Below, piece by piece: positions 28,420 through 36,456 of a stretch of 64,000 bases of DNA. Numbering within the stretch: the stretch's first letter is position 1; each line of letters begins with the position of its first letter. Source of the stretch: Methylobacter sp. (lineage in GTDB: Bacteria; Pseudomonadota; Gammaproteobacteria; Methylococcales; Methylomonadaceae); contig NZ_JAUXVR010000009.1 of NCBI RefSeq assembly GCF_030680395.1, positions 165,931 through 229,930 on the forward strand, in the 5' to 3' direction. The notes beneath the pieces are model-generated. The model ran no database searches and was not told the DNA's origin. It was given only the letters and a program-made list of their open reading frames with translations. Both the position numbers and the translations under genes were made by a program.

Positions 28420-28791
28420 TTAAGGTACGATCGTTACATTCACGATAGTCGAATCCTGAATGATGACGTTGTTACCGCTGTTTTGAATAACACTGGTAAT
28501 GCCGCTTGCCTGCGCAAATGAACCGTGATCGATAACGTTGTAACCGTTGACGTTATTATTTGCTTGATTGCCACTGAGTGTAGCTCGCACATTCATGTTA
28601 TTAAGAATTGTCGTATCGACACCTTCACGGCCCCGGGCATTATCCAATTCATCCAACAATACTGTTTCAGTTGAAGAAAAAAGCAATTTGTCCTGATCTT
28701 GAGCAAGATCAGCTTTTGCCGCCTGACTTTGCATAATAACGACAAGTAAAGTTAAAAAGCCGCCCTTTAAAATCTTTAAAATCGTTCCCAT
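28420..28791 (-). CDS. Small Asn/Gln-rich exported protein with ELDNARG motif
   Basis: The start at 28791 follows a strong AAGGAGG ribosome-binding site, giving 123 residues; the longer frame from 28869 is unlikely. After a signal peptide (residues 1-28) comes LLDELDNARGREG (near residues 45-57), similar to the putative cleavage motif of the neighbouring protein. The C-terminal half is rich in Asn, Gln and Val and ends SGITSVIQNSGNNVIIQD.... This resembles the Gln/Asn spacing of amyloid subunits (curli, Fap). I infer a structural or nucleating subunit. Confidence 0.65.
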   Translation of the reverse strand: MGTILKILKGGFLTLLVVIMQSQAAKADLAQDQDKLLFSSTETVLLDELDNARGREGVDTTILNNMNVRATLSGNQANNNVNGYNVIDHGSFAQASGITSVIQNSGNNVIIQDSTIVNVTIVP

Positions 28792-28894
28792 AGCGTCCTC
28801 CTTATATATTTGATGATATGCAGTTAAAAACCGGAGAGCGATTACTCGCTCGCCGGCAAAGATCATCAACTACAATTGATTAACTTATGAACAT

Positions 28895-29986
28895 TTAAGG
28901 AGCTACAGTTGGTTGATTAACATTTACGTTGCCTTGAAAAGATACCTGTTGCTGCGCCAGAGAATTATGACCAAGGTTTTGAACGTTTTGATTAATACCC
29001 GCGCTGCCGTTGAAAGTATTATCCATATTGTTATTGGCTGCATAGGAAGTGCGCGTATGTGGTACATCACCGCCAAAGCTGACTGCTGCACCTGTTACAG
29101 TGCCTGACAAAGATGACTCATTCACCTTGTAGTCGGTAGCAATATTGCCGTTCTTGGATACTGCAGCAGCGTTTCCAATCGCAGTTAATACGCTGTTGTC
29201 AGAGTTATTGGTGTTGTCCGTAGTTGCGACACCATTACCCGTAGCCGCTGCTGATCCGGTTCCATTTGAATATGCCTGACTATTGTCATTAGTTGCAGAT
29301 GCAGTGCTGCCATTATTAGCGGCTGCAGAGCCTTGAGCGCTAGCACTAGCCAAGCTGTTATCAGAGCGATCCGAAGTAGCAGTACTACCGTTATTAGCCG
29401 CCGCATCGTTTGCAGTAGCATAGCTTTGGTCAGAATGATCTGAACGATCTGACGTAGCGGTGCTACCGTTATTAGCCGCAGCATCCGCTGCAGAAGCTGA
29501 GCTATTATCCGTAGCTGAGTTATCGGAGCTATCAGGTGTATTAATGCTGTTATCCGTAGTTGAGTTGTCAGAGCTATCGGATGTATTAATACTGTTATCC
29601 GTAGTTGAGTTGTCAGAGCTATCAGGCGTATTAATGCTGTTATCCGTAGCTGAATTGTCAGAGCTATCGGATGTATTAACACTATTATCCGTAGCTGAGT
29701 TATCGGAGCTGTCGGATGTATCAATACTGTTATCCGTAGCTGAGTTATCAGAGCTATCGGACGTATTAACACTGTTATCCGTAGCAGTTGAGTTGTAACT
29801 GTCACTAATAGCAGATGAAGCTTCATTTGCGGCTGTACCAGCCCCATTCTGGTCGCTGTTTGCTGTCGCAGTCTGTTTATAAGCGGAATCAGTCGCAGTA
29901 TTAGTAGGATTTGCCCAAGCACTAGAAGCTGAGCCCAATGCAAGAAGAATACTCGCCGTTAATATTTTTTTATTAAATTGTTTCAT
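28895..29986 (-). CDS. Secreted low-complexity repeat protein, candidate major amyloid-like subunit
   Basis: This 363-residue protein has a clear signal peptide (residues 1-25, ending SSAWA). It is built of low-complexity repeats: about six 15-residue units of the type SSDNSATDNSINTSD (about residues 66-160), then Ala/Asn/Gly/Ser units with AAANNGSTATSDRSD. The C-terminal segment GINQNVQNLGHNSLAQQQ has the Q..N spacing of amyloid repeats and resembles the ends of the two smaller proteins. It is acidic, with no Cys. A GGAG ribosome-binding site precedes it. It is the first gene of the set and the likely fibre or matrix component, by analogy with FapC or FapB. Repeat copy number is probably variable. 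Confidence 0.7.
   Translation of the reverse strand: MKQFNKKILTASILLALGSASSAWANPTNTATDSAYKQTATANSDQNGAGTAANEASSAISDSYNSTATDNSVNTSDSSDNSATDNSIDTSDSSDNSATDNSVNTSDSSDNSATDNSINTPDSSDNSTTDNSINTSDSSDNSTTDNSINTPDSSDNSATDNSSASAADAAANNGSTATSDRSDHSDQSYATANDAAANNGSTATSDRSDNSLASASAQGSAAANNGSTASATNDNSQAYSNGTGSAAATGNGVATTDNTNNSDNSVLTAIGNAAAVSKNGNIATDYKVNESSLSGTVTGAAVSFGGDVPHTRTSYAANNNMDNTFNGSAGINQNVQNLGHNSLAQQQVSFQGNVNVNQPTVAP
29500..29790 (-). repeat. 45-base tandem repeat encoding 15-residue units
   Basis: About six copies of a 45-base unit lie inside the secreted repeat protein. On the plus strand each reads roughly TTATCCGTAGCTGAGTTATC plus 25 more bases. Copies differ mainly at synonymous sites. The array leaves long open frames on the other strand and frames, which are shadows. 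Confidence 0.85.
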
Positions 29987-30934
29987 TGTTATTACTCCAT
30001 GAATATATTTAAAAAATATAATCAGATGCCGTTCAATAAAAATATCTGATGAGGATGTAACAACCGCCTATCTCTCTATTTCGGAGAGTTAACCCAGCCA
30101 TCACAAAAACAGTATCCTTAACTCATCCTTAAATTTCCATAGAGACAATATCAATAAATCATTAAATATCAGCAATATACGCATAATCACCTAGATAATC
30201 GAATGTATATTTAAGAGAAGCACTGAAAATTCAATGCTTCGACAAAGTCAACACGAACGGAGGATGTTATCGGTGGCTCCCCATCCATGCGGTAGCTAAA
30301 TTAGTACGCGATATGCAGACGAACATTATTCGATCTGCGTCGGTTTGCGTAACTGATATTACGCAAGTCAGAGAAAATTTCTTAACTATTGCTAATATCA
30401 GTAAGTAATATCCTGCTTAAAAAATTGACGACATATCTAACGTCATACATCAACGGCTCTGATTGGCCGCCGCGCCTTTGCCTCATCGCCTAAACTACGT
30501 TGCTTAATGAAACTTTCGATAGACAGGATTCTTTAATTCGCAGGGATTTACAGGGAATGTTGTCGGAAGCGCGGAAATGGGTCGTCGACTCACCCGCCAA
30601 AACAGAAATCATTGCTTTGCACTGAGCGTACGTAAAACCCTGCTGGAAAGTTCTGATTACTACAAATCAATTAAACTTTGATAGTGAATGCGGCCATCGC
30701 ATTAACAACCGCTTTAAAATAAAGAGGAGCGTTTAAAAAACCAAACGCACATTCACAATCGGGAGTGACCGGGTCTTGACCGGCATTAGCCGGAAAATTG
30801 CAGACGCGCCATTTCTATCATTACGATAAAAACGGCGCGGTCAATGGAGAATCAGGTTAAACCTGAAATGTAAATACCACCGATAGTCGGTGATTTGTTT
30901 GTCTAAACCGTTACGAACTGACTGCCCGCAATTC
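29987..30934. other. Intergenic region upstream of the Fap-like set
   Basis: These 948 bases carry no credible gene. The first 200 bases, next to the repeat-protein gene, are AT-rich and should hold its promoter. I looked for a c-di-GMP riboswitch and saw none. Confidence 0.4.
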
Positions 30935-31849
30935 CTAACTACGGTATTTTTTTACCCAATCTTTAACAACAGGCCAGCCGCGCGTTAACCATTGCTCGGT
31001 CACAAAAGCCGCTGACCGTTTAACCTGTTTAGCCAGCGCTTTGCTGTAAAACCATACCTTATCGGCAACCGACACTGCCGAGCTATCGCGCCACTGTAAA
31101 TACCGCGAACCCAAGCCATTAATAAATATAGGTTTAAAAAACCACATTTCCAAAAGAGAAGTCACCCACATAAACAAGAATGAAACAGCCATGCCCATAC
31201 CGGCAAGAATAACCAGCCAGGCAAACATCGGATGAATTTTAGTCAGCCACCATGACAATATATCGGCAATCAGAAACACATAGGGCATGCCGATAGCAAT
31301 ACACTTATATTGTGTTGTCGTGGTTTCCGCAAAACTGAAAATGAGCCCTACAAACATGAAAATGAAACTGATCCCGAACAAATGAATATGTGAAACGCGA
31401 ATTAACGAGCTGAACGTAGCACCTGTATCTTGCGTCGACAAGGCTTTTAGCGAGTCGAAATTGGTAAAATCCGGTATACCGGATGCGTCTTTGTTATGGC
31501 ACATCACACAACGGCTCTCAATTATTTTGTCGACACCGTCATTTTTATAATCATCAATATCTGCGCCTTCTCTGACCCATTCCATGATCTTAAATCGCTC
31601 CTGTTCCGGCGCCTTATCCTTCATCGAACCATTCAGTTTCTGCTCCAAAACCGTGCCTGAACGGTTACCGTAGTAACTGTAAACAATATCATCAACAGAC
31701 AAGCCGAATTTTCCGTCCGCCATACCATGCGTAAACAATATTTGGATTAATGCGAAAAGATAACCTATGCCAACCGTACACAAATAACCGGTAAACAGTA
31801 CCTTGACAGGAGTATCGTGATCTTTTAGGGGAATGTATTTTGTTGTCAT
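30935..31849 (-). CDS. Membrane protein with one c-type haem motif
   Basis: From the ATG at 31849 (MTTKYIPLKDHDTPVKVLF) the protein is 304 residues; an upstream TTG could add 12. A first membrane helix (about 16-38) is followed by a periplasmic segment with SRCVMCHNKD (CxxCH) near residue 113, then three or four more helices with HIHLFGISFIFMFVGLIFSF near 155. It is a haem-containing membrane protein of unknown role. It lies next to a Cache sensor gene on the same strand, 130 bases downstream of it, so the two may work together. Confidence 0.75.
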   Translation of the reverse strand: MTTKYIPLKDHDTPVKVLFTGYLCTVGIGYLFALIQILFTHGMADGKFGLSVDDIVYSYYGNRSGTVLEQKLNGSMKDKAPEQERFKIMEWVREGADIDDYKNDGVDKIIESRCVMCHNKDASGIPDFTNFDSLKALSTQDTGATFSSLIRVSHIHLFGISFIFMFVGLIFSFAETTTTQYKCIAIGMPYVFLIADILSWWLTKIHPMFAWLVILAGMGMAVSFLFMWVTSLLEMWFFKPIFINGLGSRYLQWRDSSAVSVADKVWFYSKALAKQVKRSAAFVTEQWLTRGWPVVKDWVKKYRS

Positions 31850-31982
31850 AATGTCAATTGATAATGTGTTGTGTTTCAGGCTCAATCATGAACCCATGAT
31901 TTCATGTCTGGCGCGTAGCACCCGTTAATGACCGAACTGCAAGATTATACGTTGTCTTGATTACGTTATTATTGCCGCTCTA

Positions 31983-32951
31983 TCAACCCGACTTCTGCTT
32001 ATCGCGATTATTCAACAGCATTCCCTCTGCCTTGCTGCCCAAATAAACGTAAATTCCCAGCGACACCAACAGCAACGCTACCGCAATAATAATCCAGACC
32101 GCTTCAATAATATGTTCGCTATCACTCTTTAACGCGAACTTAAAGATCATCAGCAACGATTCGATGGACACGGCGATAATAATTACCGAAATAAAACGAG
32201 TAATCGTCCGCCGGGTTGAGCTATGCCTGAGTACATCCTTATATAACAGCACCTCTTCCTCCAGCGTTGTTTTGCCCAAATCAAAAATCGCCAGACTCAA
32301 GGTCAGATAAATAACGACACTCAACGGCATTTCCAACCGCTTTTCGGGAGTCATCATTGAATAGATCACGTCCAAGCCCTCAATTCCGGCCTCGTAAAGC
32401 AGCATCAACGCAACAGTAAACAAACCCAGTACAATCAAGGTATACATGGTTTTAAAATAAGGTTCGAAATGAATGCGCCGATTATCGCCGGTTAATATTG
32501 CCAGCATGGAACCAAGATCGATATCCAGCACAACGATACCTTTTGCCGAAACGTCATCATTACTGATTTTCATACTGGCGGACAAGCATAACTCCCGTCT
32601 GACACTGGACAAATAAGGCTCGGTTACCACGACGCCATCGGCTTTCATCGCGGCCGAATAATAGGGCCGGTTGCTGCGGTCTGCATCCATGCCGATTTTG
32701 GGGTGATGCTTAAAATGGCTGCCCGGCACATTCAGGCAGATTTGCCTGCCTTTTACATCAAGCAGGTAAAGCAGGCTTACAAACGGGTAATAAGCACACA
32801 GAGAATTGAGCAACTCGGTAAGTTCCTCGTGACTTTTCTCAAACATTTTTTCATCGGCAAAGCAGCTCAAAATCGAAGAAAGAAGGTTATGAATAGCTAC
32901 GCGATGCTCCTCGTATTTTTCAATAACATTGATATGACTCATTTTAGACAT
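31983..32951 (-). CDS. Cache/PDC-type sensor-domain membrane protein
   Basis: This 322-residue protein has an N-terminal helical stretch (MSKMSHINVIEKYEEHR). A PDC/Cache-like sensor domain follows (about 50-160), with the signature NRPYYSAAMKADGVVVTEPYLS and CLSASMKI...VVLDIDL. The C-terminal half has four membrane helices (about 170-190, 210-232, 255-280, 288-310). No output domain (kinase, GGDEF or MCP) is present. AGGAT precedes the ATG. It is divergent from the EAL gene. A truncated relic of its N-terminus lies at 36457-36552, so this region was once duplicated. Confidence 0.75.
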   Translation of the reverse strand: MSKMSHINVIEKYEEHRVAIHNLLSSILSCFADEKMFEKSHEELTELLNSLCAYYPFVSLLYLLDVKGRQICLNVPGSHFKHHPKIGMDADRSNRPYYSAAMKADGVVVTEPYLSSVRRELCLSASMKISNDDVSAKGIVVLDIDLGSMLAILTGDNRRIHFEPYFKTMYTLIVLGLFTVALMLLYEAGIEGLDVIYSMMTPEKRLEMPLSVVIYLTLSLAIFDLGKTTLEEEVLLYKDVLRHSSTRRTITRFISVIIIAVSIESLLMIFKFALKSDSEHIIEAVWIIIAVALLLVSLGIYVYLGSKAEGMLLNNRDKQKSG

Positions 32952-33089
32952 GCTCTGGATCCTGAGAGTTCATGATAACTATCATGTTCCAGCAGGTTTT
33001 ATGCCAGATAGCCAAAACAGTCGACTAACGCTCCTGTATGCCACATTACACATCAAAAGAACCTGATTGGTGCAGTGCGCAGGAAAATC

Positions 33090-33104
33090 GCACCCATTAG
33101 GTGC
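33090..33104 (+). promoter_or_regulatory. NtrC-like palindrome upstream of the EAL promoter
   Basis: GCACC-CATTA-GGTGC is a perfect inverted repeat with a five-base spacer. It matches the core of the NtrC site (TGCACC-N5-GGTGCA). It is about 100 bases upstream of the -24/-12 promoter, a normal enhancer distance. Another half-site (TTGGTGCA) lies near 33067. Confidence 0.65.
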
Positions 33105-33202
33105 GCCCCCTTAAGAGACCAGACTATCCTTGTTACATAAAAGATAACGCATAACTACTTATATTTATTAAATAATTAACATAAATAATTTATATAAAAA
33201 TC

Positions 33203-33218
33203 TTGGCACAACGATTGC
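33203..33218 (+). promoter_or_regulatory. Sigma-54 promoter, EAL leader
   Basis: TTGGCACAACGATTGC has GG and GC ten bases apart and matches the -24/-12 consensus almost perfectly. The predicted start is near 33230, seven bases before the first ANTAR hairpin. Confidence 0.85.
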
Positions 33219-33236
33219 AGTTCAACACTATAGAGA

Positions 33237-33344
33237 CTCCAATGGCGGAGCACACAGGAATTCCGGTTTAATGGCGAACCATATTGGCAAAGGCGTCTAC
33301 TAAACGGAATGCATTGAGCATTCCGTTGGGAGACGTTTTTTTTT
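33237..33344 (+). ncRNA. ANTAR-type antitermination leader, EAL gene
   Basis: Hairpin 1 is CTCC-AATGGC-GGAG (33237-33250). Hairpin 2 is GGTTT-AATGGC-GAACC (33265-33280). Both loops are six bases with A at position 1 and G at position 4, the rule for ANTAR target RNAs. An intrinsic terminator follows: stem CGTCT/AGACG with inner AACGGAATGC/GCATTCCGTT and nine T (33294-33344). The gene or relic behind it would be read only if the terminator is prevented. Confidence 0.85.
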
Positions 33345-33388
33345 GTCTGATCCAAGACGATTTCCAGGGATAAATACCCTGTGTAAAT

Positions 33389-33532
33389 AAATCAAGACGA
33401 AGTTGAAGAGTGGAAACGGGTAGATCAATTAAGACGATATTTACCACACAACCAAAACTGGCGATGAACAGCAATATAGTAATCGGGGAAATCGCAAAAA
33501 CTGTTATTTCCATGGCTGAACTCACTAAATGA
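33389..33532 (+). pseudogene. Relic of a second ANTAR regulator gene (C-terminal end)
   Basis: The last 23 codons read MNSNIVIGEIAKTVISMAEL-TK-stop and align with the end of the intact ANTAR protein (MDRNIAIGEMAKNIIAMAEL-LK). DNA similarity extends upstream (GACGATATTTACCACACAAC versus GACGATGCTTATCACACCCT) but with a two-base frameshift and a deletion of about 40 bases. The N-terminal receiver is gone. Its TGA overlaps the EAL start codon (ATGA), so the EAL gene was once translated together with an ANTAR protein behind its own ANTAR leader. Confidence 0.75.
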
Positions 33533-34818
33533 ATACCCATATTATGAATCCTGAAAAAAAACTATTCTCTTATTTTGGGCCTATTATTAGCACTGTCAGC
33601 GGCTCTATCTGCAGCCATAAAGCATTAGCCAAACAACGCCAATCCATGAGCCCGGAAAAAAAACTATTTCCTTATTTTCAACCTATTATTGGCGCTGCCA
33701 GCGGCACCATCATCGGTTATGAAGCATTAGCCCGGCAACATGACGCAAAGGGTCGGATTATTTCAGCCGGTGAATTATTCTCTTCGACCGACATTGCCAC
33801 CGACCAGCTGATAGCATGGGATCGCATGGTTCGGCGTCAGGCTTTGGAGCAATTCAGCCGATCAAATTACAAGGGCTATTTAACCATCAATATTTCAGCG
33901 GCATGGATCGACCAGATTGCCGACTTTAAATCATTACCGACACTGCTAATGCTGGATGAGTTTAATGTTGACAGAAACCGCGTTATTATTGAAATAACCG
34001 AATCAAAAGGCGACCTGGACAAACTGGTTGAAATTGCCAGACTGTATCGCCAACACGGTTTGAAAATAGCAATTGATGATTTTGGCGCCGGTTTTTCTCA
34101 GCTGGAAAGAGTCATGGCTATACAACCCGATATCATCAAACTGGACATGCAATTGTTCCAGAGCGCGGCAAAAGGCGGTATCGCCAGCGATGTCGTGCAT
34201 TTGATATCGCGTCTGGCGAAACGCACCGGTTGCCGTATCGTTTGCGAAGGCGTGGAAACCGTTGAAGACTTCCACTTCGGTTTAAGCTGCGGCGCCCAAT
34301 ATATGCAAGGCTATCTGTTTTCGCCCGCCACAGCGGAATTTAAAGAACCGCTGCATTATCAAAAACAAATCAGCACACTCAGAAAGACTTTCCTGAAAAA
34401 GACCCTCGCCAAAGAAGAACACAAGATACAGTTTATCGCCAATATTAAGGGCTTGATCGAACTCCTGAAAAAAGCCCTGGAAAGCGACTTCAACCTCAAA
34501 AAATTATCGGCGCACCCGTTTGAAAAAAGCGGCATTTTACGATTCTATTTATGCAATAACGAAGGCGACCAAATCTCATCGAATTTTAATTTTGCCGATA
34601 GCAATTGGTTCGAGGACCCCGCTCAAATTGGCTTTAACTGGGCATGGCGACCTTATTTTTATCAATTGCTGGCGCTTGAGTCGGCAAAAGACAGTTACCG
34701 CTTGGTCACTTCGGAACGCTATCGGGATTTTAACAGCGATATGCTTTGCAAAACCCTATCGCTTAGACTGGACGAGGAGCGTATTTTATTAATCGATATT
34801 GCCGCCGAGTGGCTATGA
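33529..34818 (+). CDS. EAL-domain c-di-GMP phosphodiesterase with C-terminal sensor domain
   Basis: The protein is 429 residues from the ATG at 33529. The EAL domain (about residues 45-285) has the key motifs: YEALARQ, NIS, EITES, DDFGAG, IKLD and CEGVET. It should therefore hydrolyse c-di-GMP. The C-terminal 140 residues resemble the YkuI-type PAS-like domain found after some EAL domains. The first 70 residues are a tandem duplication of the EAL N-terminus; the first copy has HKALAKQ in place of YEALARQ. No ribosome-binding site is visible because the start was coupled to the decayed ANTAR gene. It lies behind a sigma-54 promoter and ANTAR leader. Confidence 0.88.
   Translation: MNTHIMNPEKKLFSYFGPIISTVSGSICSHKALAKQRQSMSPEKKLFPYFQPIIGAASGTIIGYEALARQHDAKGRIISAGELFSSTDIATDQLIAWDRMVRRQALEQFSRSNYKGYLTINISAAWIDQIADFKSLPTLLMLDEFNVDRNRVIIEITESKGDLDKLVEIARLYRQHGLKIAIDDFGAGFSQLERVMAIQPDIIKLDMQLFQSAAKGGIASDVVHLISRLAKRTGCRIVCEGVETVEDFHFGLSCGAQYMQGYLFSPATAEFKEPLHYQKQISTLRKTFLKKTLAKEEHKIQFIANIKGLIELLKKALESDFNLKKLSAHPFEKSGILRFYLCNNEGDQISSNFNFADSNWFEDPAQIGFNWAWRPYFYQLLALESAKDSYRLVTSERYRDFNSDMLCKTLSLRLDEERILLIDIAAEWL
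33544..33753 (+). repeat. Tandem 105-base duplication at the start of the EAL gene
   Basis: Bases 33544-33648 and 33649-33753 encode two versions of the same 35 residues. Both begin M(N/S)PEKKLF.YF.PII and end with (K/Y)(E)ALA(K/R)Q-like sequence. The first has lost the catalytic Glu. Both are in frame. Confidence 0.85.
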
Positions 34819-35092
34819 TCTTCAGGGCAATTTAATCGCCCCTCACTTTCGGACGCTCCTATAGGCATAATCGACACATAACGATTGAACATAAAAGGCT
34901 TGCACACCAAACCGGTACTGGCATCAATCGGCTTATACAGATCAATGAAATTGCTGAAAGAAGAGGTGTCGGCAAAAATTGACAGTTACACCCCGCTGCT
35001 AATGACGCATGGAAAGCGCTTTAATGCCTATTGATTAACTAAAAGCAGTAAAATTAAACTTTTTTACTGCGCCTTATTCTTGATAAATAGCC

Positions 35093-35482
35093 ATGGACAT
35101 CACCATCACCACACCTGCCCTGTTATTTCCCGCCATTTCGGTTTTGTTTTTGGCCTATTCCAACCGTTTTCTGGCGATTGCCAGCCGGATTAGAGAGCAG
35201 CACAACCTGTTTAATAAAACCCACAGTCCGGTTGCCAAAAAGCAGATCGACAGCTTAAGGCTCCGCATCCGCTTTATTGTGGCGATGCAAGTGCTGGGAG
35301 TCGTTGGCATTATCTGCTGCACCCTGGCTATGGGGCTGATTTTTTACGGCTTGCAATATTACGGCAACATTACTTTCGGCTTCAGCATGGTATTTATTGT
35401 TTTATCGTTGTTAGCCTCAATAAGCGAGTTATTGCTTTCAACAAAAGCGCTCAATATCGAGCTGGAAGATATGGAAGAATAG
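35093..35482 (+). CDS. DUF2721 membrane protein
   Basis: This 129-residue protein has three membrane helices (about residues 8-24, 60-88, 93-115) and the DUF2721 pattern LLFPAISVLFLAYSNRFLAIASRIR near the N-terminus. Function is unknown. Pieces of a second copy lie at about 39661-40134, so this gene was part of a duplicated block. The convergent GAF gene ends 55 bases away. Confidence 0.85.
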   Translation: MDITITTPALLFPAISVLFLAYSNRFLAIASRIREQHNLFNKTHSPVAKKQIDSLRLRIRFIVAMQVLGVVGIICCTLAMGLIFYGLQYYGNITFGFSMVFIVLSLLASISELLLSTKALNIELEDMEE

Positions 35483-35537
35483 CCCACCATTTTAGGCTAT
35501 TCTTTTTGCACCGATTTGAGGCGGATACAGCGGTCGA

Positions 35538-36455
35538 CTAAAACAGAAAAGTGACTACCGCTTTCAACTTTCCGCCATCAATGACAGGCATTGCAAGCAT
35601 GGAACTCAAGCGTCCCTCTACAAGGGCAACTTCCGAGTTATTTCGGATGGCAGGAACGCCGGTTAGCCACACTCTGCCCAATATACCCTCGCCTTTGCGT
35701 ACCGAGATGGTTTCAAACATTTCTGCCAGCTCATCGTTTTGTTTACTGTATCCTGACTGGCACACCAGCCGCTGACCGCTTTCGTCCGGCACCCATATCT
35801 GTATGCGTTTGGCAATTGGCGTAGCCTTAGCCGACAGAAATGTCATGATATAAACCTGATTCGCAACAACTGAAACCGGGATACCCAGCGCCGTCGTTAT
35901 CCCGGCTTTTCTGGCATCCGGGCTTCTGATAAAAGCAGGGGCTTGGCCCAGGTCCTCTATGAGCACGGGCATGCCTGTTGCCCATACCTGTCCGGGCAAA
36001 CCGGAACCCTTGATGAAGCTCATCCTTCTGGATATGCTTTCAAAGGCATCCAGCGTACTGTAATACCCGTCAATAACCGTCAGCTCAGTATTTTTCTCCA
36101 AACTGTTGCTCCACACTTCTATAGCGCCGGCATGATGCTGATCGTCTCCACACAAAAAAACCACCACGGCCATTATAAATTCACCTGAAAACACAGGTAT
36201 GGCAATACCGCTGGTTAAACCTGCCTTTTTGGCCGATTTTGTCCGCTTAAAATAAGAATGATCAAATTCCGTTAATATGACAGGATGACCTGCGGCCCAG
36301 GCTTTACCGGGCAAACCTTCATCATACGCGAAGGATTCTTTTTCACTGGCGACTCTGAATTCATTTAAAGCGCCATACAGTCCTGCGCTAAATCCCAAGC
36401 GGGTACGCTCTTTTGTAGGCACCCATATTTCCGTTACCTTAATAAATGTTTTCAT
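35538..36455 (-). CDS. Triple GAF-domain protein
   Basis: This 305-residue soluble protein is made of three tandem GAF-like units. Each begins with an (E/Q)(I/V)W pattern (EIWVPTKERTR, EVWSNSLEKNT, QIWVPDESGQR) and carries a G(L/I)(P/L)G(K/Q/R).W..G.P core near residues 47, 148 and 254. There is no output domain, so it must signal through a partner. GAF domains bind small ligands or cNMPs; the ligand here is unknown. It is the only intact gene behind the relic at 36457-36552, which precedes its start by one base. Confidence 0.75.
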   Translation of the reverse strand: MKTFIKVTEIWVPTKERTRLGFSAGLYGALNEFRVASEKESFAYDEGLPGKAWAAGHPVILTEFDHSYFKRTKSAKKAGLTSGIAIPVFSGEFIMAVVVFLCGDDQHHAGAIEVWSNSLEKNTELTVIDGYYSTLDAFESISRRMSFIKGSGLPGQVWATGMPVLIEDLGQAPAFIRSPDARKAGITTALGIPVSVVANQVYIMTFLSAKATPIAKRIQIWVPDESGQRLVCQSGYSKQNDELAEMFETISVRKGEGILGRVWLTGVPAIRNNSEVALVEGRLSSMLAMPVIDGGKLKAVVTFLF

Positions 36456-36456
36456 A

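Noticed and set aside
29185-29943. Long leucine/isoleucine-rich frames on both strands over the repeat protein
   Set aside because: They are shadow frames created by the 45-base tandem repeat. Only the minus-strand frame with signal peptide and ribosome-binding site is credible.
29987-30934. Possible c-di-GMP riboswitch upstream of the Fap-like set
   Set aside because: Conserved GEMM core sequences were not recognised in either orientation.
33268-33540. Minus-strand 90-residue frame with hydrophobic start
   Set aside because: It lies antisense to the leader RNA, the ANTAR relic and the EAL start. The plus-strand homology explains the sequence and there is no ribosome-binding site.
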